This document shows, in pieces, positions 25,632-35,051 of a stretch of DNA of 64,000 bases. The translations under genes and the position numbers were made by a program. Location: the NCBI RefSeq assembly GCF_900128995.1, contig NZ_FQUE01000006.1, forward strand, positions 1-64,000. The letters are read 5' to 3'. Origin of the DNA: Loktanella atrilutea (GTDB lineage: Bacteria; Pseudomonadota; Alphaproteobacteria; Rhodobacterales; Rhodobacteraceae). Each line of letters opens with the position of its first letter. The first letter of the stretch is position 1. The notes below the pieces were generated by a model, which was given only the letters and a program-made list of their open reading frames with translations, was not told the DNA's origin and ran no database searches.

Positions 25632-26894
25632 TTAGCGCAGGCTGGTGGCGCCCTTCGTCGGGGTCGTCGCATCGCCCTGCCCGGCGGCGCCGGTCTGGCG
25701 CAGGCGCGGTGGCCGGCTGGCCCGTGCCGCATCGGCCATGCGGGCGGCGACGTAGCAGATCAGCACCGCGATGGGCGGTAGGATCCACGGCAGGACAGGC
25801 ATGTCGCCTTCTGCGATCATCAGGATCTGGCCTGACAGCGACAGCATGGTGCCCAGACCGAACACAAGAAGGCCGTGACCGCCCATCAGCCGCAGCGGAC
25901 CGGCGGCGCGCGAGGCACAGAGGCGTGTGACGACGGGCAGGCAGGACAGGACGTAGACCAGCAACAGCATGTGCAGCAGGCGCGGCAGGGCGAGGATCGT
26001 CTTGTCGTGGGACACGACATTGCGCGGTGCACCCAGCGCGCCCAGCTGCGCCATCTTGTGATTCATCACCTCTGCCAGCCCCGGCATGTGCCGCCAGGCG
26101 AAGGCGAAGACCAGCAACGCCAGGGCGACGGCGAAGGCCGGACGGGACACGGGCACGAGGCGGCGGTCGTTGCGATGCCGGACGCCGATCACGAGACCCA
26201 CGACGAAGATGAACTGCCATGCGGCCGGGCTGAGGAACCAGTTGCCGCCGCCCGGCGCATAGGGAATGTTCCATCCTTGCTGGCCTGCCACCAGCCAGAG
26301 CGCGGCGCTCGCGGCCAAGGTCAGCCACGGCGCACGGACTGCGGCGGCGAGGACGAAGGGCGCGCCGATCAGCAGGACGATATAGGACGGCAGGATGTTG
26401 ACGTAGCCAAGCTGGTAGCGCAGCGTGGCCAGCCCCAGCAGGGCGGGACCGGTCTTGTCGTAGATCAGCGACAGGCCGTGCATCTCGCGGAACTCTGCCC
26501 GGTAGAAGGTGGTGGCCGACCAGGCGAAGAGCGCTAGCGCCAGCACGCTGAGCAGGATCTGCACGGTATAGAGCGTCCACGCGCGCCGCCACATCGGCGC
26601 GATGGCATCCCAGAGCCGCCCTTCCCGCGAGAGCCAGCGGGCCACGCCGGGCGAATAGGCGATCCCGGCGGCGATGCCCGACATGATGAAGAACGCCTCT
26701 GCCGCGTCGGAGAAGCCGATGTTGCGGACGGTGATGTTTTCCCACGGGTTGCCGGGCATGTGGTCGATGACGATCATCATCAGCGCAAGGCCGCGGAAGG
26801 CGTCGATGCGCGGGTCGCGGGGGCGCGACGGGGCGATCAGGCCCTGCCGGATCGGAATCAGCTTGGCGTCAGGCCGAGCGGGCGATTGCGCCAT
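25632..26894 (-). CDS. opgC: OpgC-type glucan succinyltransferase
   Basis: A 420-residue inner-membrane protein with about ten spans, of the OpgC family that adds succinyl groups to osmoregulated periplasmic glucans. The family start DPRIDAFRGLALMMIVIDHMPG is clear, as is FSDAAEAFFIMSGIAAGIAYS. ATG 26894 was chosen; it overlaps the opgH 3' end by 26 nt and has GGGGGTGG upstream, while a longer form from 26948 would overlap by 80 nt. It is the last gene of opgGIHC, matching the R. sphaeroides operon. The C-terminus (after about residue 400) is a charged cytoplasmic tail. Confidence 0.9.
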   Translation of the reverse strand: MAQSPARPDAKLIPIRQGLIAPSRPRDPRIDAFRGLALMMIVIDHMPGNPWENITVRNIGFSDAAEAFFIMSGIAAGIAYSPGVARWLSREGRLWDAIAPMWRRAWTLYTVQILLSVLALALFAWSATTFYRAEFREMHGLSLIYDKTGPALLGLATLRYQLGYVNILPSYIVLLIGAPFVLAAAVRAPWLTLAASAALWLVAGQQGWNIPYAPGGGNWFLSPAAWQFIFVVGLVIGVRHRNDRRLVPVSRPAFAVALALLVFAFAWRHMPGLAEVMNHKMAQLGALGAPRNVVSHDKTILALPRLLHMLLLVYVLSCLPVVTRLCASRAAGPLRLMGGHGLLVFGLGTMLSLSGQILMIAEGDMPVLPWILPPIAVLICYVAARMADAARASRPPRLRQTGAAGQGDATTPTKGATSLR

Positions 26895-28656
26895 GGGCCA
26901 CCCCCTCTGCCGGGCGGTCGATGTCGAGACGCCGGCGATAGCCCGCAATCACCGGAGACAGGGCCGTATCCTCGGGCACGGCAAAGAGCCAGCCGCCGCC
27001 GGACCACGAGGTCGTGGCGATCAGCAACGGGGCGAGGATCATCGGCACCGTGACGGGCAACAGCCAGAGCACGAGGTCCGGGGCCGCGAAGAAGACGAAG
27101 GCCGAGGTGGCGAGGCCGATCAGGACGATCCAGCGCCCGGCGCGCCAGCCGTCGGCCAGCGACAGCCGCCCTTCGCCCCTTGCGGTGGCAGGCCAGCCAC
27201 CGTCGCGGCCCGAGACGACCTCTGCCACGGCGCGGGTCTGGTACATCAGCATCAGGGGGGCGATCAGGGCGGTCAGCAGGGTTTCCGACAGGACCGACAG
27301 GGCAGACCGGCGGCGGCCGCCGAAGGCGGCGCTGCGGTTGGTCGCGATCGACTCCAGCAGGATGGCGATCTTGGGCAGCAGCAGCAGGCCGCCGACACCG
27401 CAGGCCAGCGCCACGATCTGCGTGGTCTTGTCGTCGGGGAAAACGGGAAAGAGCTGGTAGGCGTCCGGGAAGTAATTCGGCGCGCCGGCGGTGGCGGTGG
27501 CCAGCAACGAGACGATCAGGAAAGCGCCCCAGGCGACGGACACGAGGTAGGACAGGATGCCCTGCACGAAGACGAAACGGCTCCACCCCCGTAGCCCCGG
27601 CGCGCCGAGCAGGCGGATGTGCTGCAGGTTGCCTTGGCACCAGCGGCGGTCGCGGCGGGCGAAGGCGAGCAGGTTTTCGGGCCCCTCCTCGAACGAGCCG
27701 CCGATGCGGGGGTCCATTTCCACGCGCCAGCCGCCACGGACCAGCAGCGCCGCCTCGACGTAGTCGTGGGACAGGATGGTGCCGCCGAAGGGGGGCGGCC
27801 CCGACAGTTCGGGCAGCGCGCAGCATTGCGCAACGGCGCGGACGCGGGTGATGGCATTGTGGCCCCAGAACGGTCCGGCGGGCCCTTGCATCCTGGCCAG
27901 CCCGCGGGCGAAGACGGCGGAGTGGAAGCTGGCGGAGAACTGCATCGCGCGGCCGAAGAGGGTCGTGGCACCGACGATGCGCGGCAGGGTCTGCAGCAGG
28001 CCGATGCCGGGGTCCGCCTCCATCCGGGCCACGAGGTGGTGGATGGTGGCGCCTTCCATCAGGCTGTCGGCGTCGAGCATCACCGCGTAGATGTAGGCGC
28101 CGCCGGAGGTGCGGATGAAATCCTCGACATTGCCGGCCTTGCGGCCGTGGTGGTCGGTGCGGGCACGGTAATAGACGCGGTTCGGCCCTTCACGTTCGCT
28201 GAAGAGCGATGAAAGCGCCGTCTGTTCGGCCTTCAGCGCCAAGGGGTCGGAGGTGTCGGAGAGGATCGCGAAATCGGCGGGCACACCTGCGTCGCGCATC
28301 GACTGGCGCATGGCGGCGACCCGGGCGCAGACCTCGACCGGGTTTTCGTTGCAGATCGGGACGAGGATGACGGTCGCCGGGAACGGGCCGTCGGGGAGAT
28401 CGACCTTTGGCAGCGGGCCGAGGGGCGGCACGCCGATGAAGGCCTGTGCCGCGCCCCAGGCCAGCCAGGCCGTGGTCAGGGCGATGAGGGCGACGGCTGC
28501 GGCATCCCAAGGGTCGAAGCCCGTGTTCAGGCCAGCCTGAGCGAGCGTCGCCGCGGCTGCGGCGGCGCAAAGGCCCGCAAACACCAGACCCGCCAATCGG
28601 GACAGGCGGGTCGATGCGGGTTGCAGATGGGGTTGCGCGGAGGCCGCAGGACGCAT
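26869..28656 (-). CDS. opgH: Glucans biosynthesis glucosyltransferase OpgH
   Basis: A 595-residue inner-membrane glycosyltransferase that polymerises the glucose backbone of osmoregulated periplasmic glucans from UDP-glucose. Two N-terminal spans precede the GT2 catalytic domain (about residues 95-360), with the metal-binding DADS in VMLDADSLMEG, HDYVEA, and the product-site RRDRRWCQGNLQH. Several further spans follow. It is shorter than E. coli OpgH (about 850 residues), lacking the long N-terminal extension, as in R. sphaeroides. It starts 1 nt after the opgI stop and overlaps opgC. Confidence 0.93.
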   Translation of the reverse strand: MRPAASAQPHLQPASTRLSRLAGLVFAGLCAAAAAATLAQAGLNTGFDPWDAAAVALIALTTAWLAWGAAQAFIGVPPLGPLPKVDLPDGPFPATVILVPICNENPVEVCARVAAMRQSMRDAGVPADFAILSDTSDPLALKAEQTALSSLFSEREGPNRVYYRARTDHHGRKAGNVEDFIRTSGGAYIYAVMLDADSLMEGATIHHLVARMEADPGIGLLQTLPRIVGATTLFGRAMQFSASFHSAVFARGLARMQGPAGPFWGHNAITRVRAVAQCCALPELSGPPPFGGTILSHDYVEAALLVRGGWRVEMDPRIGGSFEEGPENLLAFARRDRRWCQGNLQHIRLLGAPGLRGWSRFVFVQGILSYLVSVAWGAFLIVSLLATATAGAPNYFPDAYQLFPVFPDDKTTQIVALACGVGGLLLLPKIAILLESIATNRSAAFGGRRRSALSVLSETLLTALIAPLMLMYQTRAVAEVVSGRDGGWPATARGEGRLSLADGWRAGRWIVLIGLATSAFVFFAAPDLVLWLLPVTVPMILAPLLIATTSWSGGGWLFAVPEDTALSPVIAGYRRRLDIDRPAEGVAHGAIARSA

Positions 28657-28657
28657 G

Positions 28658-28816
28658 TCAGGCGTTGCGCAGGAACAGGCGGCTGAACGCCATCACCAGC
28701 GCACCGACGCGGTCGCGTTCCAGCACCTGACGCGGCATGTCGAGCGGAGCATAGGCAGGTTGCCAGTCCGCAGCGGTGCCGGCGACCTCGGTCGTGTCGT
28801 TTACTCTTTGAGCCAT
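28658..28816 (-). CDS. opgI: OpgI-type small protein
   Basis: A 52-residue open frame between opgG and opgH. It begins MAQRVNDTTE and ends RLFLRNA, with a C-terminal amphipathic or hydrophobic stretch ALVMAFSRLFL. Its ATG (28816) overlaps the opgG 3' end by 16 nt and its stop is 1 nt from the opgH ATG, so no non-coding space remains between the three genes. R. sphaeroides has a small opgI in the same place (opgGIHC). The assignment rests on position and size; I cannot align the two. It might correspond functionally to part of the N-terminal extension missing from this OpgH. Confidence 0.65.
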   Translation of the reverse strand: MAQRVNDTTEVAGTAADWQPAYAPLDMPRQVLERDRVGALVMAFSRLFLRNA

Positions 28817-30396
28817 TGGTATACCCAGGTTTCTGTCAGCGGCCGGTCGCCTGCACCCAGATGGGCCCGCAGTTCGACGGTCGCGTTATTGTCGGCAACA
28901 ACCTCGATCACGAGGCGCCACATGTGATCGTGTCCATCGACCTTCTGCAGCACCTCTTGCGTGATGGTTCCACCGACGACGTCCACTTGGGCGCTAACGG
29001 GGGAGTCTTCAATAGGTTCCCCCAGGGACGCACCTTCGAAATCGATGACGAACTTTCGCCGGTCCGTGCGCGGCTTCAGGCCGCCGACGCCTCCATTTCC
29101 GGCAAGGGTGCGCGAAACCTGTGCGAGTTGCGAACTTGCGCCCGCAGGCTCCGCCCCCCACAGCAGGCGGTAGGACAGGCGCTTTTCGTCGCCGCCCTTA
29201 AAGTCGCCGGCGGGGATCCAGAAAGCGACGATGTTGTCGTTGGCTTCCAGCTCTGACGGGATCTCGATCAGGCGGACATTACCGGTGCCCCAGTCGTCCA
29301 GCGGCTGCACCATCAGGCTGGGCCGCATTTCGTAATGTGCGCCAGCGTCAAGGTAGTCGTCGAAGCCGCGATGCCGTTGCACGAGGCCGAAGGACTGCGG
29401 CGCGGGGGTCGAGAAATAGGAGTTCGCCAGCCGCGGCGGGTTATTGAGCACACGGTAGAGCGTGTTCGCTTCGGTGTTGATGACCAGCGCCTCGCTGTCG
29501 TGGACCCGTTCGCGATAGTCGTCGAAATGGCCACGGTCGTTGGGCCCGAAGAGAAACATCGAGGTCAGCGGCGCGATGCCAAGCTGCGCCACGTCGTTGC
29601 GGAAGAAGAGGTCCGTGGTGACGTCCATCGTCGTCGTCTCTCCCGGCGTCAGCACGAAGCGGTAGGCCCCGACGACGGACTGGCTGTCGAGCAGCGCGTA
29701 GAAGCGGATCGCGGTGTCGCCGGGGGCGGGACGTTCCAGCCAGAAGGCCGTGAACATCGGAAATTCTTCCTCTTCCGAGGTTGCGGTATTCACCGCGAGG
29801 CCGCGGGCGCTGAGGCCGTAGCGGTTGCCCGCCCCCAGCGCGCGGAAATAGCTGGCGCCGAGGAAGGACACGACCTCGTCATAGCGGTCCGGGGCGTTCA
29901 GGGGCGCGTTCAGGCGGAAGCCCGCGACGCCCGGCAGGTCGGTGCCGGCGGGCATCAGTTCTGCCGCCTTGCCGTAGTAGTTGAAATCGTCGGTGGTAAA
30001 GACCAGCGGGCGGGCGCGGCCTTCGGCGACCTCGAACAGTTGCACGGTCGTGTCGAAAAGCCAGCCGGGGTGGTAGGCATGCAGAACCGCGGTCGCGGCC
30101 GGACCGGCCCAGAGGGCACTGTCTTCCTTGAACTGGATGTTGCGGTAGGCGTCGTAGTCCAGATCGGCGAAGGGTGCACCAAGGGAAGCGACGGGCTCGT
30201 AGTCGCTGCCCGCCATCGTCTTGGCCCGGGCGATCAGGGTGTCGTAGTCGAAGGGGACCGCGTCGTTGGCGGAAGCCGTGGCCTGCTGTGCGGCCAGACG
30301 GGCCGACGGCAGAACAGCGGCAAGCGCGGCAACGGACAGGCCGCCGCGCAGGAAGGTCCGTCGCGACGGGTGGAACGGGCGGGCGGGCATGGGCAT
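28801..30396 (-). CDS. opgG: Periplasmic glucans biosynthesis protein OpgG
   Basis: A 531-residue periplasmic protein required to finish the branched glucan backbone made by OpgH. A Tat signal (SRRTFLRGGLSVAALAAVLPS) gives export; Tat export is more typical of OpgD, but the operon position indicates OpgG function. The mature domain has the family stretches FKEDSALWAG, HLYHPG-like AYHPGWLFDTTVQLFEV, and WLERPAPGDTAIRFYALLDS. ATG 30396 (MPMPARPFHP) places the RR motif correctly; a longer start at 30450 is less likely. It is the first gene of opgGIHC. Confidence 0.9.
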   Translation of the reverse strand: MPMPARPFHPSRRTFLRGGLSVAALAAVLPSARLAAQQATASANDAVPFDYDTLIARAKTMAGSDYEPVASLGAPFADLDYDAYRNIQFKEDSALWAGPAATAVLHAYHPGWLFDTTVQLFEVAEGRARPLVFTTDDFNYYGKAAELMPAGTDLPGVAGFRLNAPLNAPDRYDEVVSFLGASYFRALGAGNRYGLSARGLAVNTATSEEEEFPMFTAFWLERPAPGDTAIRFYALLDSQSVVGAYRFVLTPGETTTMDVTTDLFFRNDVAQLGIAPLTSMFLFGPNDRGHFDDYRERVHDSEALVINTEANTLYRVLNNPPRLANSYFSTPAPQSFGLVQRHRGFDDYLDAGAHYEMRPSLMVQPLDDWGTGNVRLIEIPSELEANDNIVAFWIPAGDFKGGDEKRLSYRLLWGAEPAGASSQLAQVSRTLAGNGGVGGLKPRTDRRKFVIDFEGASLGEPIEDSPVSAQVDVVGGTITQEVLQKVDGHDHMWRLVIEVVADNNATVELRAHLGAGDRPLTETWVYQWLKE

Positions 30397-30525
30397 CTGG
30401 CGTCGGCTTCCGATTCGTGCTGCACTGCAGAATGCACGGCAAAACCTCACGACTTCAAGACACTCCGCGATATTGCGCGAAGATTTGCTTGGCAGGGTTC
30501 GGGACGCTCGACGGCTGACGCAGGG

Positions 30526-31233
30526 TCAGCCGTGGTTGCCCGCGTGTTGCAGGTGATCGACCGAACGGCCCGCCGCTGCGGCCTTGCCCTCTGCCGCCCA
30601 GAGAAGGCCGCGACGCAGCATCTCGGCCGGGGGGCCATCGGCGATCACGGATGCACGGTGGCCCAGCGCATTGTAGTAGACCCGGCCAAGGCCCCAGGCC
30701 CGTGTCCAGGCGACGGGCATGTACACCGGGCCGTTGGGGCTGTGATACCATGTCACGACATCGGTGCGGGTGGTTGCCAGCACGATGTTGGCGGGGTCAG
30801 TGTGCAGGTAGTATTGCTCTGTCTCGACGTCGAAATCCGGCAGGCCGGCGACGAGGGGGTCGTCGGACGTGATGGTGATGCGATGCTTCACCCCGTCGCC
30901 GCCGGGATGGGCGACCCAGTTGGCGCCGGTGATGAATTGCCAGAGAGGATTGCCGCGGAAGGCGTCGCACATGCCGCCGTGACAGCCTGCGAGGCCGGTG
31001 CCGCGGGCCACGGCCTCTGACACGTTGGTGGCGGCCGTGCGGGACAACTCTGACATCGTCCAGACCGGGACGATCAGGTCGAGGGATCGCAGCAGGTCGG
31101 GATCGTCGAAGGGCGCGAGGCTGTCAGTCATGGTAACATCGACGCCTTCCGCCACCAGCATGTCGCGGAACAGGGCGGCGACGCGGTCGGGTTCGTGGCC
31201 GTCCCAGCCACCCCATGTGATCAGGGCTTTCAT
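30526..31233 (-). CDS. ThuA-like domain protein
   Basis: A 235-residue protein of the ThuA family (trehalose-utilisation-like, class I glutamine-amidotransferase fold). Seen: N-terminal ALITWGGWDGHEPD, the core GLAGCHGGMCDAFRGN (the position of the usual nucleophile elbow), and YMPVAWTRAWGLGRVYYNALGH. Members take part in catabolism of modified sugars, but the reaction is not established. No signal peptide. ATG 31233 follows AAGGAG 9 nt upstream. It lies 129 nt downstream of opgG in the same orientation, upstream of it in transcription. Confidence 0.82.
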   Translation of the reverse strand: MKALITWGGWDGHEPDRVAALFRDMLVAEGVDVTMTDSLAPFDDPDLLRSLDLIVPVWTMSELSRTAATNVSEAVARGTGLAGCHGGMCDAFRGNPLWQFITGANWVAHPGGDGVKHRITITSDDPLVAGLPDFDVETEQYYLHTDPANIVLATTRTDVVTWYHSPNGPVYMPVAWTRAWGLGRVYYNALGHRASVIADGPPAEMLRRGLLWAAEGKAAAAGRSVDHLQHAGNHG

Positions 31234-31246
31234 GACAGTGCTCCTT

Positions 31247-31855
31247 TCAAGGGTCGTCGCGGCGCACGCCGGACAGGCGTGGCACGGGGGTTGCAACCGC
31301 GTCGCGCAACACGATGGGTTCGACGCGGCCCGGCCGCCGGGTGGCGGCGGCGCGGCGCGGGGCGGCGGGTCGTGCGGGGCGTCGGAACGGGCGCATCAGC
31401 AGCGACCAGAGCATGCGGATCAAGGCCCAGCCCAGCAGGAAACCCACGCCCCCCGTCACGACGCCGGCGGCGGTCACCGGCATCGCAGGGCGATAGTCAG
31501 CCCACGTCGCGGCAAAGGTGGCAGGATCGCCAAGGCGCTGCGGCATGGTGATGCGGTCCAGCGGGCTGGCGGCGCGCAGGGTGGCAAGGTTGTCGGACAG
31601 CACGGCATAGCGGCGGAAGGTGCGGCGCATGTCGGCCTGCCGGTCGGCAAGGAAGGGTGTGCCGCTCAGTTCCGACAGGGCCTGCCCCCGGGTCAGGCCG
31701 GCCCGCATGGCCGAAGCCTCGAAATCCGTGACGACGATTTCCAGCGCATCCACCTGCCCCGCGAGGCGTTGCAGGTATTGCTGCGCAAATTCAGGATATT
31801 GCGAACATACGGCCGCACCCGCGATGCCACCGGCAAGGGCGAGGGTCCGGATCAT
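31247..31855 (-). CDS. DUF2937 family membrane protein
   Basis: A 202-residue inner-membrane protein of the DUF2937 family. An N-terminal hydrophobic segment (LALAGGIAGAAVCSQYPEF) is followed by a helical region with QRLAGQVDALEIVVTDFE and a C-terminal span AGVVTGGVGFLLGWALIRML with an arginine-rich tail. Function unknown. ATG 31855 overlaps the stop of the peroxiredoxin gene (ATGA), so translation is coupled. It could instead start at 31879, but that adds a basic tail before the first span. Confidence 0.8.
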   Translation of the reverse strand: MIRTLALAGGIAGAAVCSQYPEFAQQYLQRLAGQVDALEIVVTDFEASAMRAGLTRGQALSELSGTPFLADRQADMRRTFRRYAVLSDNLATLRAASPLDRITMPQRLGDPATFAATWADYRPAMPVTAAGVVTGGVGFLLGWALIRMLWSLLMRPFRRPARPAAPRRAAATRRPGRVEPIVLRDAVATPVPRLSGVRRDDP

Positions 31856-32418
31856 GGCGCGACCGGATCGTCGAGCCATGCAAGGACCCGTGCGGCGTCC
31901 TGATCGGGGGGATAGACCGGGTAGTTCACCTGCGAGATCACGCTGTCGCGCAGAATCAGGGTGCAGCGTTTCAGAAGGGTCATACCGTCCGCCTGGAACG
32001 TCGGCAGGTTCAGGGCGCGGGTCAGCGACAGGTCCGCGTCCGACAGAAGCGGATAGGGCAGATGCAGGCGGCTGACTGCCTCGGCCTGCCAGGCGGTGGT
32101 CTGGGTCGAGAGGCCGAAGAGGTGGTCGACGCCCCGGTCGCGCAGATCGGCGAAGTGATCGCGGTAGGCGCAGGACTGCGGCGTGCAGCCGCGTGCGCCC
32201 GGCGTCGCGTCCCAGTCAGCGGGCAACGGGCGGTCGGGGCGCCCGGTCATCGGGTAGATGTAAATCACCGCGAGGCCGGGCAGCGCCGAGAGGTCGACGG
32301 TGCGGCCATCGGTGGCGGGCAAGGCGACCGGCGGCATTGCAAGGCCGGTCAGATGCGCGGCCCCTCCATCGTCGCGCGGCGCGGGGATCGTCGTCCAGTC
32401 GACGGAGGTGAGTGACAT
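31852..32418 (-). CDS. Peroxiredoxin (AhpC/TSA or PrxQ-like redoxin)
   Basis: A 188-residue thiol peroxidase. The active-site pattern GCTPQSCAYRDHF contains the peroxidatic Cys and a second Cys five residues later, the spacing of BCP/PrxQ enzymes. The thioredoxin-like fold is visible (AVIYIYPMTGRP, then FGLSTQTTAWQAEAVSRLHLPYPLLSDADL). It reduces hydrogen peroxide and organic peroxides in the cytoplasm. ATG 32418 was chosen over a longer in-frame start because it gives the family length. It overlaps the DUF2937 gene by 4 nt. Confidence 0.85.
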   Translation of the reverse strand: MSLTSVDWTTIPAPRDDGGAAHLTGLAMPPVALPATDGRTVDLSALPGLAVIYIYPMTGRPDRPLPADWDATPGARGCTPQSCAYRDHFADLRDRGVDHLFGLSTQTTAWQAEAVSRLHLPYPLLSDADLSLTRALNLPTFQADGMTLLKRCTLILRDSVISQVNYPVYPPDQDAARVLAWLDDPVAP

Positions 32419-32492
32419 GGATTGCCTCGGGCTGCTCTTGTTTTGCGAAGAGTGTGCCGCGAGTCGGGGCGGTCTGTCCACCGGCAAGGCTT

Positions 32493-32514
32493 GGGGCGGC
32501 GCAAGCGCCGCCCC
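32493..32514 (-). terminator. Stem-loop after proS
   Basis: GGGGCGGCG (32493-32501) and CGCCGCCCC (32506-32514) form a perfect 9-bp stem with a CAAG loop 9 nt downstream of the proS stop. No U-tract follows on the minus strand, so termination may need Rho. Confidence 0.45.
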
Positions 32515-32523
32515 GGTGTGACA

Positions 32524-33861
32524 TCAGATGCCGTCGTAGATCGCGGCGATGCGGGCGATGGCCTCTTCCGGCGCGATCTCCTCGCTTTCGCCCGTCCGGC
32601 GCGAGGTGAGTTCGACGACCCCGGACTTGAGGCCGCGCGGCCCCACGGTGATGCGCCACGGCAGGCCGATCAGGTCCATCGTGCCGAACTTGGCCCCTGC
32701 CCGCTCGTCCCGGTCGTCGTAGAGCGGATCGAGGCCGCGGGCCTTGAGCTTGGCGTAGAGGTCCTCGCAGGCAGCGTCGGTTTCGCCGTCACCCTGGCGC
32801 AGGTTGACGATGCCGACGTGGAAGGGGGTCACGCCTTCGGGCCAGATGATGCCCTTGTCGTCATGGCTCGCCTCGATGATGGCGCCCAGAAGGCGGGAGA
32901 CGCCGATGCCGTGCGATCCCATGTGGACGGGCACGGACTTGCCGTCGGGGCCCTGCACGGTGGCGCCCATGGCGTCGGAATACTTGGTGCCGAAGTAGAA
33001 GATCTGCCCGACCTCGATGCCGCGCGCGGTGCGGCGGCGTTCCTCGGGGACCTGCGCAAAGACCGCCTCGTCATGCGTCTCGTCGGTGCGGGCGTAGCGC
33101 GAGGTGAACTCCTCCAGCACCGCCGCGCAGGCGGCCTTGTCGGTGAAGTCGATGTCGCGGTCGCCGAAGGTCAGGTCGGTGATCTGGCTGTCGTAGAAGA
33201 CCTCGGATTCGCCCGTTTCGGCCAATACGAGAAATTCGTGCGTGTCCTCGCCGCCGATGGGGCCGCTGTCGGCGCGCATCGGGATCGCTTGCAGGCCCAT
33301 GCGTTCGTAGGTGCGCAGATAGGTGACGAGGTGGCGGTTGTAGGCGTGCAGCGCGTCTTCCTGCGTCAGGTCGAAGTTGTAGCCGTCCTTCATCAGGAAC
33401 TCGCGGCCGCGCATCACGCCGAAGCGGGGGCGCGTCTCGTCCCGGAACTTCCACTGGATCTGGTAGAGCGTCAGCGGCAGGTCCTTATAGCTATTGACGT
33501 GCGCGCGGAAGATGTCGGTGACGAGCTCCTCTGCCGTGGGGGTGAAGAGCATGTCGCGCCCGCCGCGGTCCTTGATGCGCAGCATCTCGTCGCCGTAGGC
33601 GTCGTAGCGGCCGCTTTCGCGCCACAGGTCGGCGGACTGGATCGTCGGCATCAGCATGGCGAGGTGGCCTGCCTTCGCCTGCTCCTCGTGGACGATCTGC
33701 TCGATCCGGCGCAGGATCTTGTAGCCCATCGGCAGCCAGGAATAGATGCCGGCGCTCGCCTGCTTGATCAGTCCCGCCTGCAGCATCAGGCGGTGGCTGA
33801 CGATCTGCGCCTCGCGCGGGGTTTCCTTGAGGACGGGGAGGAAGTAGCGCGACATCCGCAT
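32524..33861 (-). CDS. proS: Prolyl-tRNA synthetase
   Basis: Charges tRNA-Pro with proline. A 445-residue class II synthetase of the short alphaproteobacterial type without the editing insertion (bacterial enzymes with it are about 570 residues). Motif 1 region [22 protein letters not shown], motif 2 [29 protein letters not shown], motif 3 [15 protein letters not shown] and a C-terminal anticodon-binding domain from about residue 340 (VGIVNL) are all present. Start ATG 33861, AGAAGG upstream. It is divergent from the AI-2E family transporter gene. Confidence 0.95.
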   Translation of the reverse strand: MRMSRYFLPVLKETPREAQIVSHRLMLQAGLIKQASAGIYSWLPMGYKILRRIEQIVHEEQAKAGHLAMLMPTIQSADLWRESGRYDAYGDEMLRIKDRGGRDMLFTPTAEELVTDIFRAHVNSYKDLPLTLYQIQWKFRDETRPRFGVMRGREFLMKDGYNFDLTQEDALHAYNRHLVTYLRTYERMGLQAIPMRADSGPIGGEDTHEFLVLAETGESEVFYDSQITDLTFGDRDIDFTDKAACAAVLEEFTSRYARTDETHDEAVFAQVPEERRRTARGIEVGQIFYFGTKYSDAMGATVQGPDGKSVPVHMGSHGIGVSRLLGAIIEASHDDKGIIWPEGVTPFHVGIVNLRQGDGETDAACEDLYAKLKARGLDPLYDDRDERAGAKFGTMDLIGLPWRITVGPRGLKSGVVELTSRRTGESEEIAPEEAIARIAAIYDGI

Positions 33862-33990
33862 GAGGGGTTCGACCTTCTGAGCTTGGGTTTGCGGAACTGT
33901 CTAATCGGCCCCCTGCCCGCCCGCAAGCATGGCTTGCCCTGTGCGCGCCGCTGCGGCATTGAGGGACGAACCCGCACAGAGGATGAGCCG

Positions 33991-35049
33991 ATGGCCATGT
34001 CACCGCGCCAACAGACGCTTTACTGGGGCATCGCCGCGGTGGTGTTCTTCGTCCTTCTTTACCTGCTGGGCAACGTCATCATGCCCTTCCTGCTGGGCGG
34101 GGCCATCGCCTATATCCTCGACCCCGTGGCGGATCGGCTGGAACGGCTAGGTCTCAGCCGCGCGATCTCTGTCGCGATCATCTCGCTGGTGGCGCTGGTG
34201 CTTTTCGTGGTGATCATCCTGCTGGTGATCCCGACCCTGATCAACCAGCTGACGGATCTGATCGCAACCGCGCCGGAGCTTTTCAACAAGCTGCAGGGCT
34301 GGCTGACGGCGCGCTTCCCCGACCTGCTGGAAGAGGGGAGTTCCATCCGCACCCAACTGAGCAGCATTGGAGAGATGATCCAGTCGCGCGGCGGCGAGGT
34401 GCTGAACACGGTGCTGTCGTCGGCGATGGGGCTGGTGAACGTCATTGTCCTGCTGGTCGTGGTGCCGGTCGTGGCGGTCTATCTGCTGCTGGACTGGGAC
34501 AACATGACGGCGCGGGTCGATGCGTTGCTGCCACGGGACCACGTCAACACGATACGCGACCTTGCACGACAGATCGACCGGACGCTGGCCAGCTTCATCC
34601 GGGGTCAGGGCCTCGTCTGCCTGATCCTCGGCGTCTATTACGCCGTGGCGCTGGCGCTGGTCGGCCTGAACTTCGGGCTGGTCGTGGGTGCGGTGGCGGG
34701 GGCGCTGACCTTCATTCCCTACGTCGGCGCCATCGTGGGCGGCGGGCTGGCGATCGGGCTGGCGCTGTTCCAGTTCTGGGGCGACTGGGCGTGGATCATC
34801 GCGGTCTGGGCGATCTTCCAGTCCGGCCAGTTCGTCGAAGGCAACATCCTGACGCCGAAGCTGGTCGGCAACTCCGTCGGCCTGCACCCGGTCTGGCTGC
34901 TGTTCGCGCTGTCGGTCTTCGGGTCGCTGTTCGGTTTCGTGGGCCTGCTGGTCGCCGTGCCGGTCGCCGCGGTGATCGGCGTGGTGATGCGCTTTGCACT
35001 CGACCGCTACCGTGCCAGCGACCTGTACCGCGGCGCGACGGACCGGTGA
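33991..35049 (+). CDS. AI-2E family transporter (PerM/YhhT-like)
   Basis: A 352-residue membrane protein of the AI-2E exporter superfamily with about eight spans. Typical segments: GGAIAYILDPVADRLERLGLSR, the central amphipathic region LASFIRGQGLVCLILGVYYAVAL, and the GxxxxPYVGAIVGGG motif. ATG 33991 gives the family length; the open frame extends far upstream antisense to proS and is not coding. It leads a plus-strand block with hdaA, ppk1 and ppx that is conserved in Rhodobacterales. The transported substrate is unknown; the family name does not prove autoinducer export. Confidence 0.88.
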   Translation: MAMSPRQQTLYWGIAAVVFFVLLYLLGNVIMPFLLGGAIAYILDPVADRLERLGLSRAISVAIISLVALVLFVVIILLVIPTLINQLTDLIATAPELFNKLQGWLTARFPDLLEEGSSIRTQLSSIGEMIQSRGGEVLNTVLSSAMGLVNVIVLLVVVPVVAVYLLLDWDNMTARVDALLPRDHVNTIRDLARQIDRTLASFIRGQGLVCLILGVYYAVALALVGLNFGLVVGAVAGALTFIPYVGAIVGGGLAIGLALFQFWGDWAWIIAVWAIFQSGQFVEGNILTPKLVGNSVGLHPVWLLFALSVFGSLFGFVGLLVAVPVAAVIGVVMRFALDRYRASDLYRGATDR

Positions 35050-35051
35050 AC

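Noticed and set aside
32422-33990. Long N-terminal extension of the AI-2E family transporter
   Set aside because: It runs antisense to proS. The family start and ribosome binding site are at 33991.
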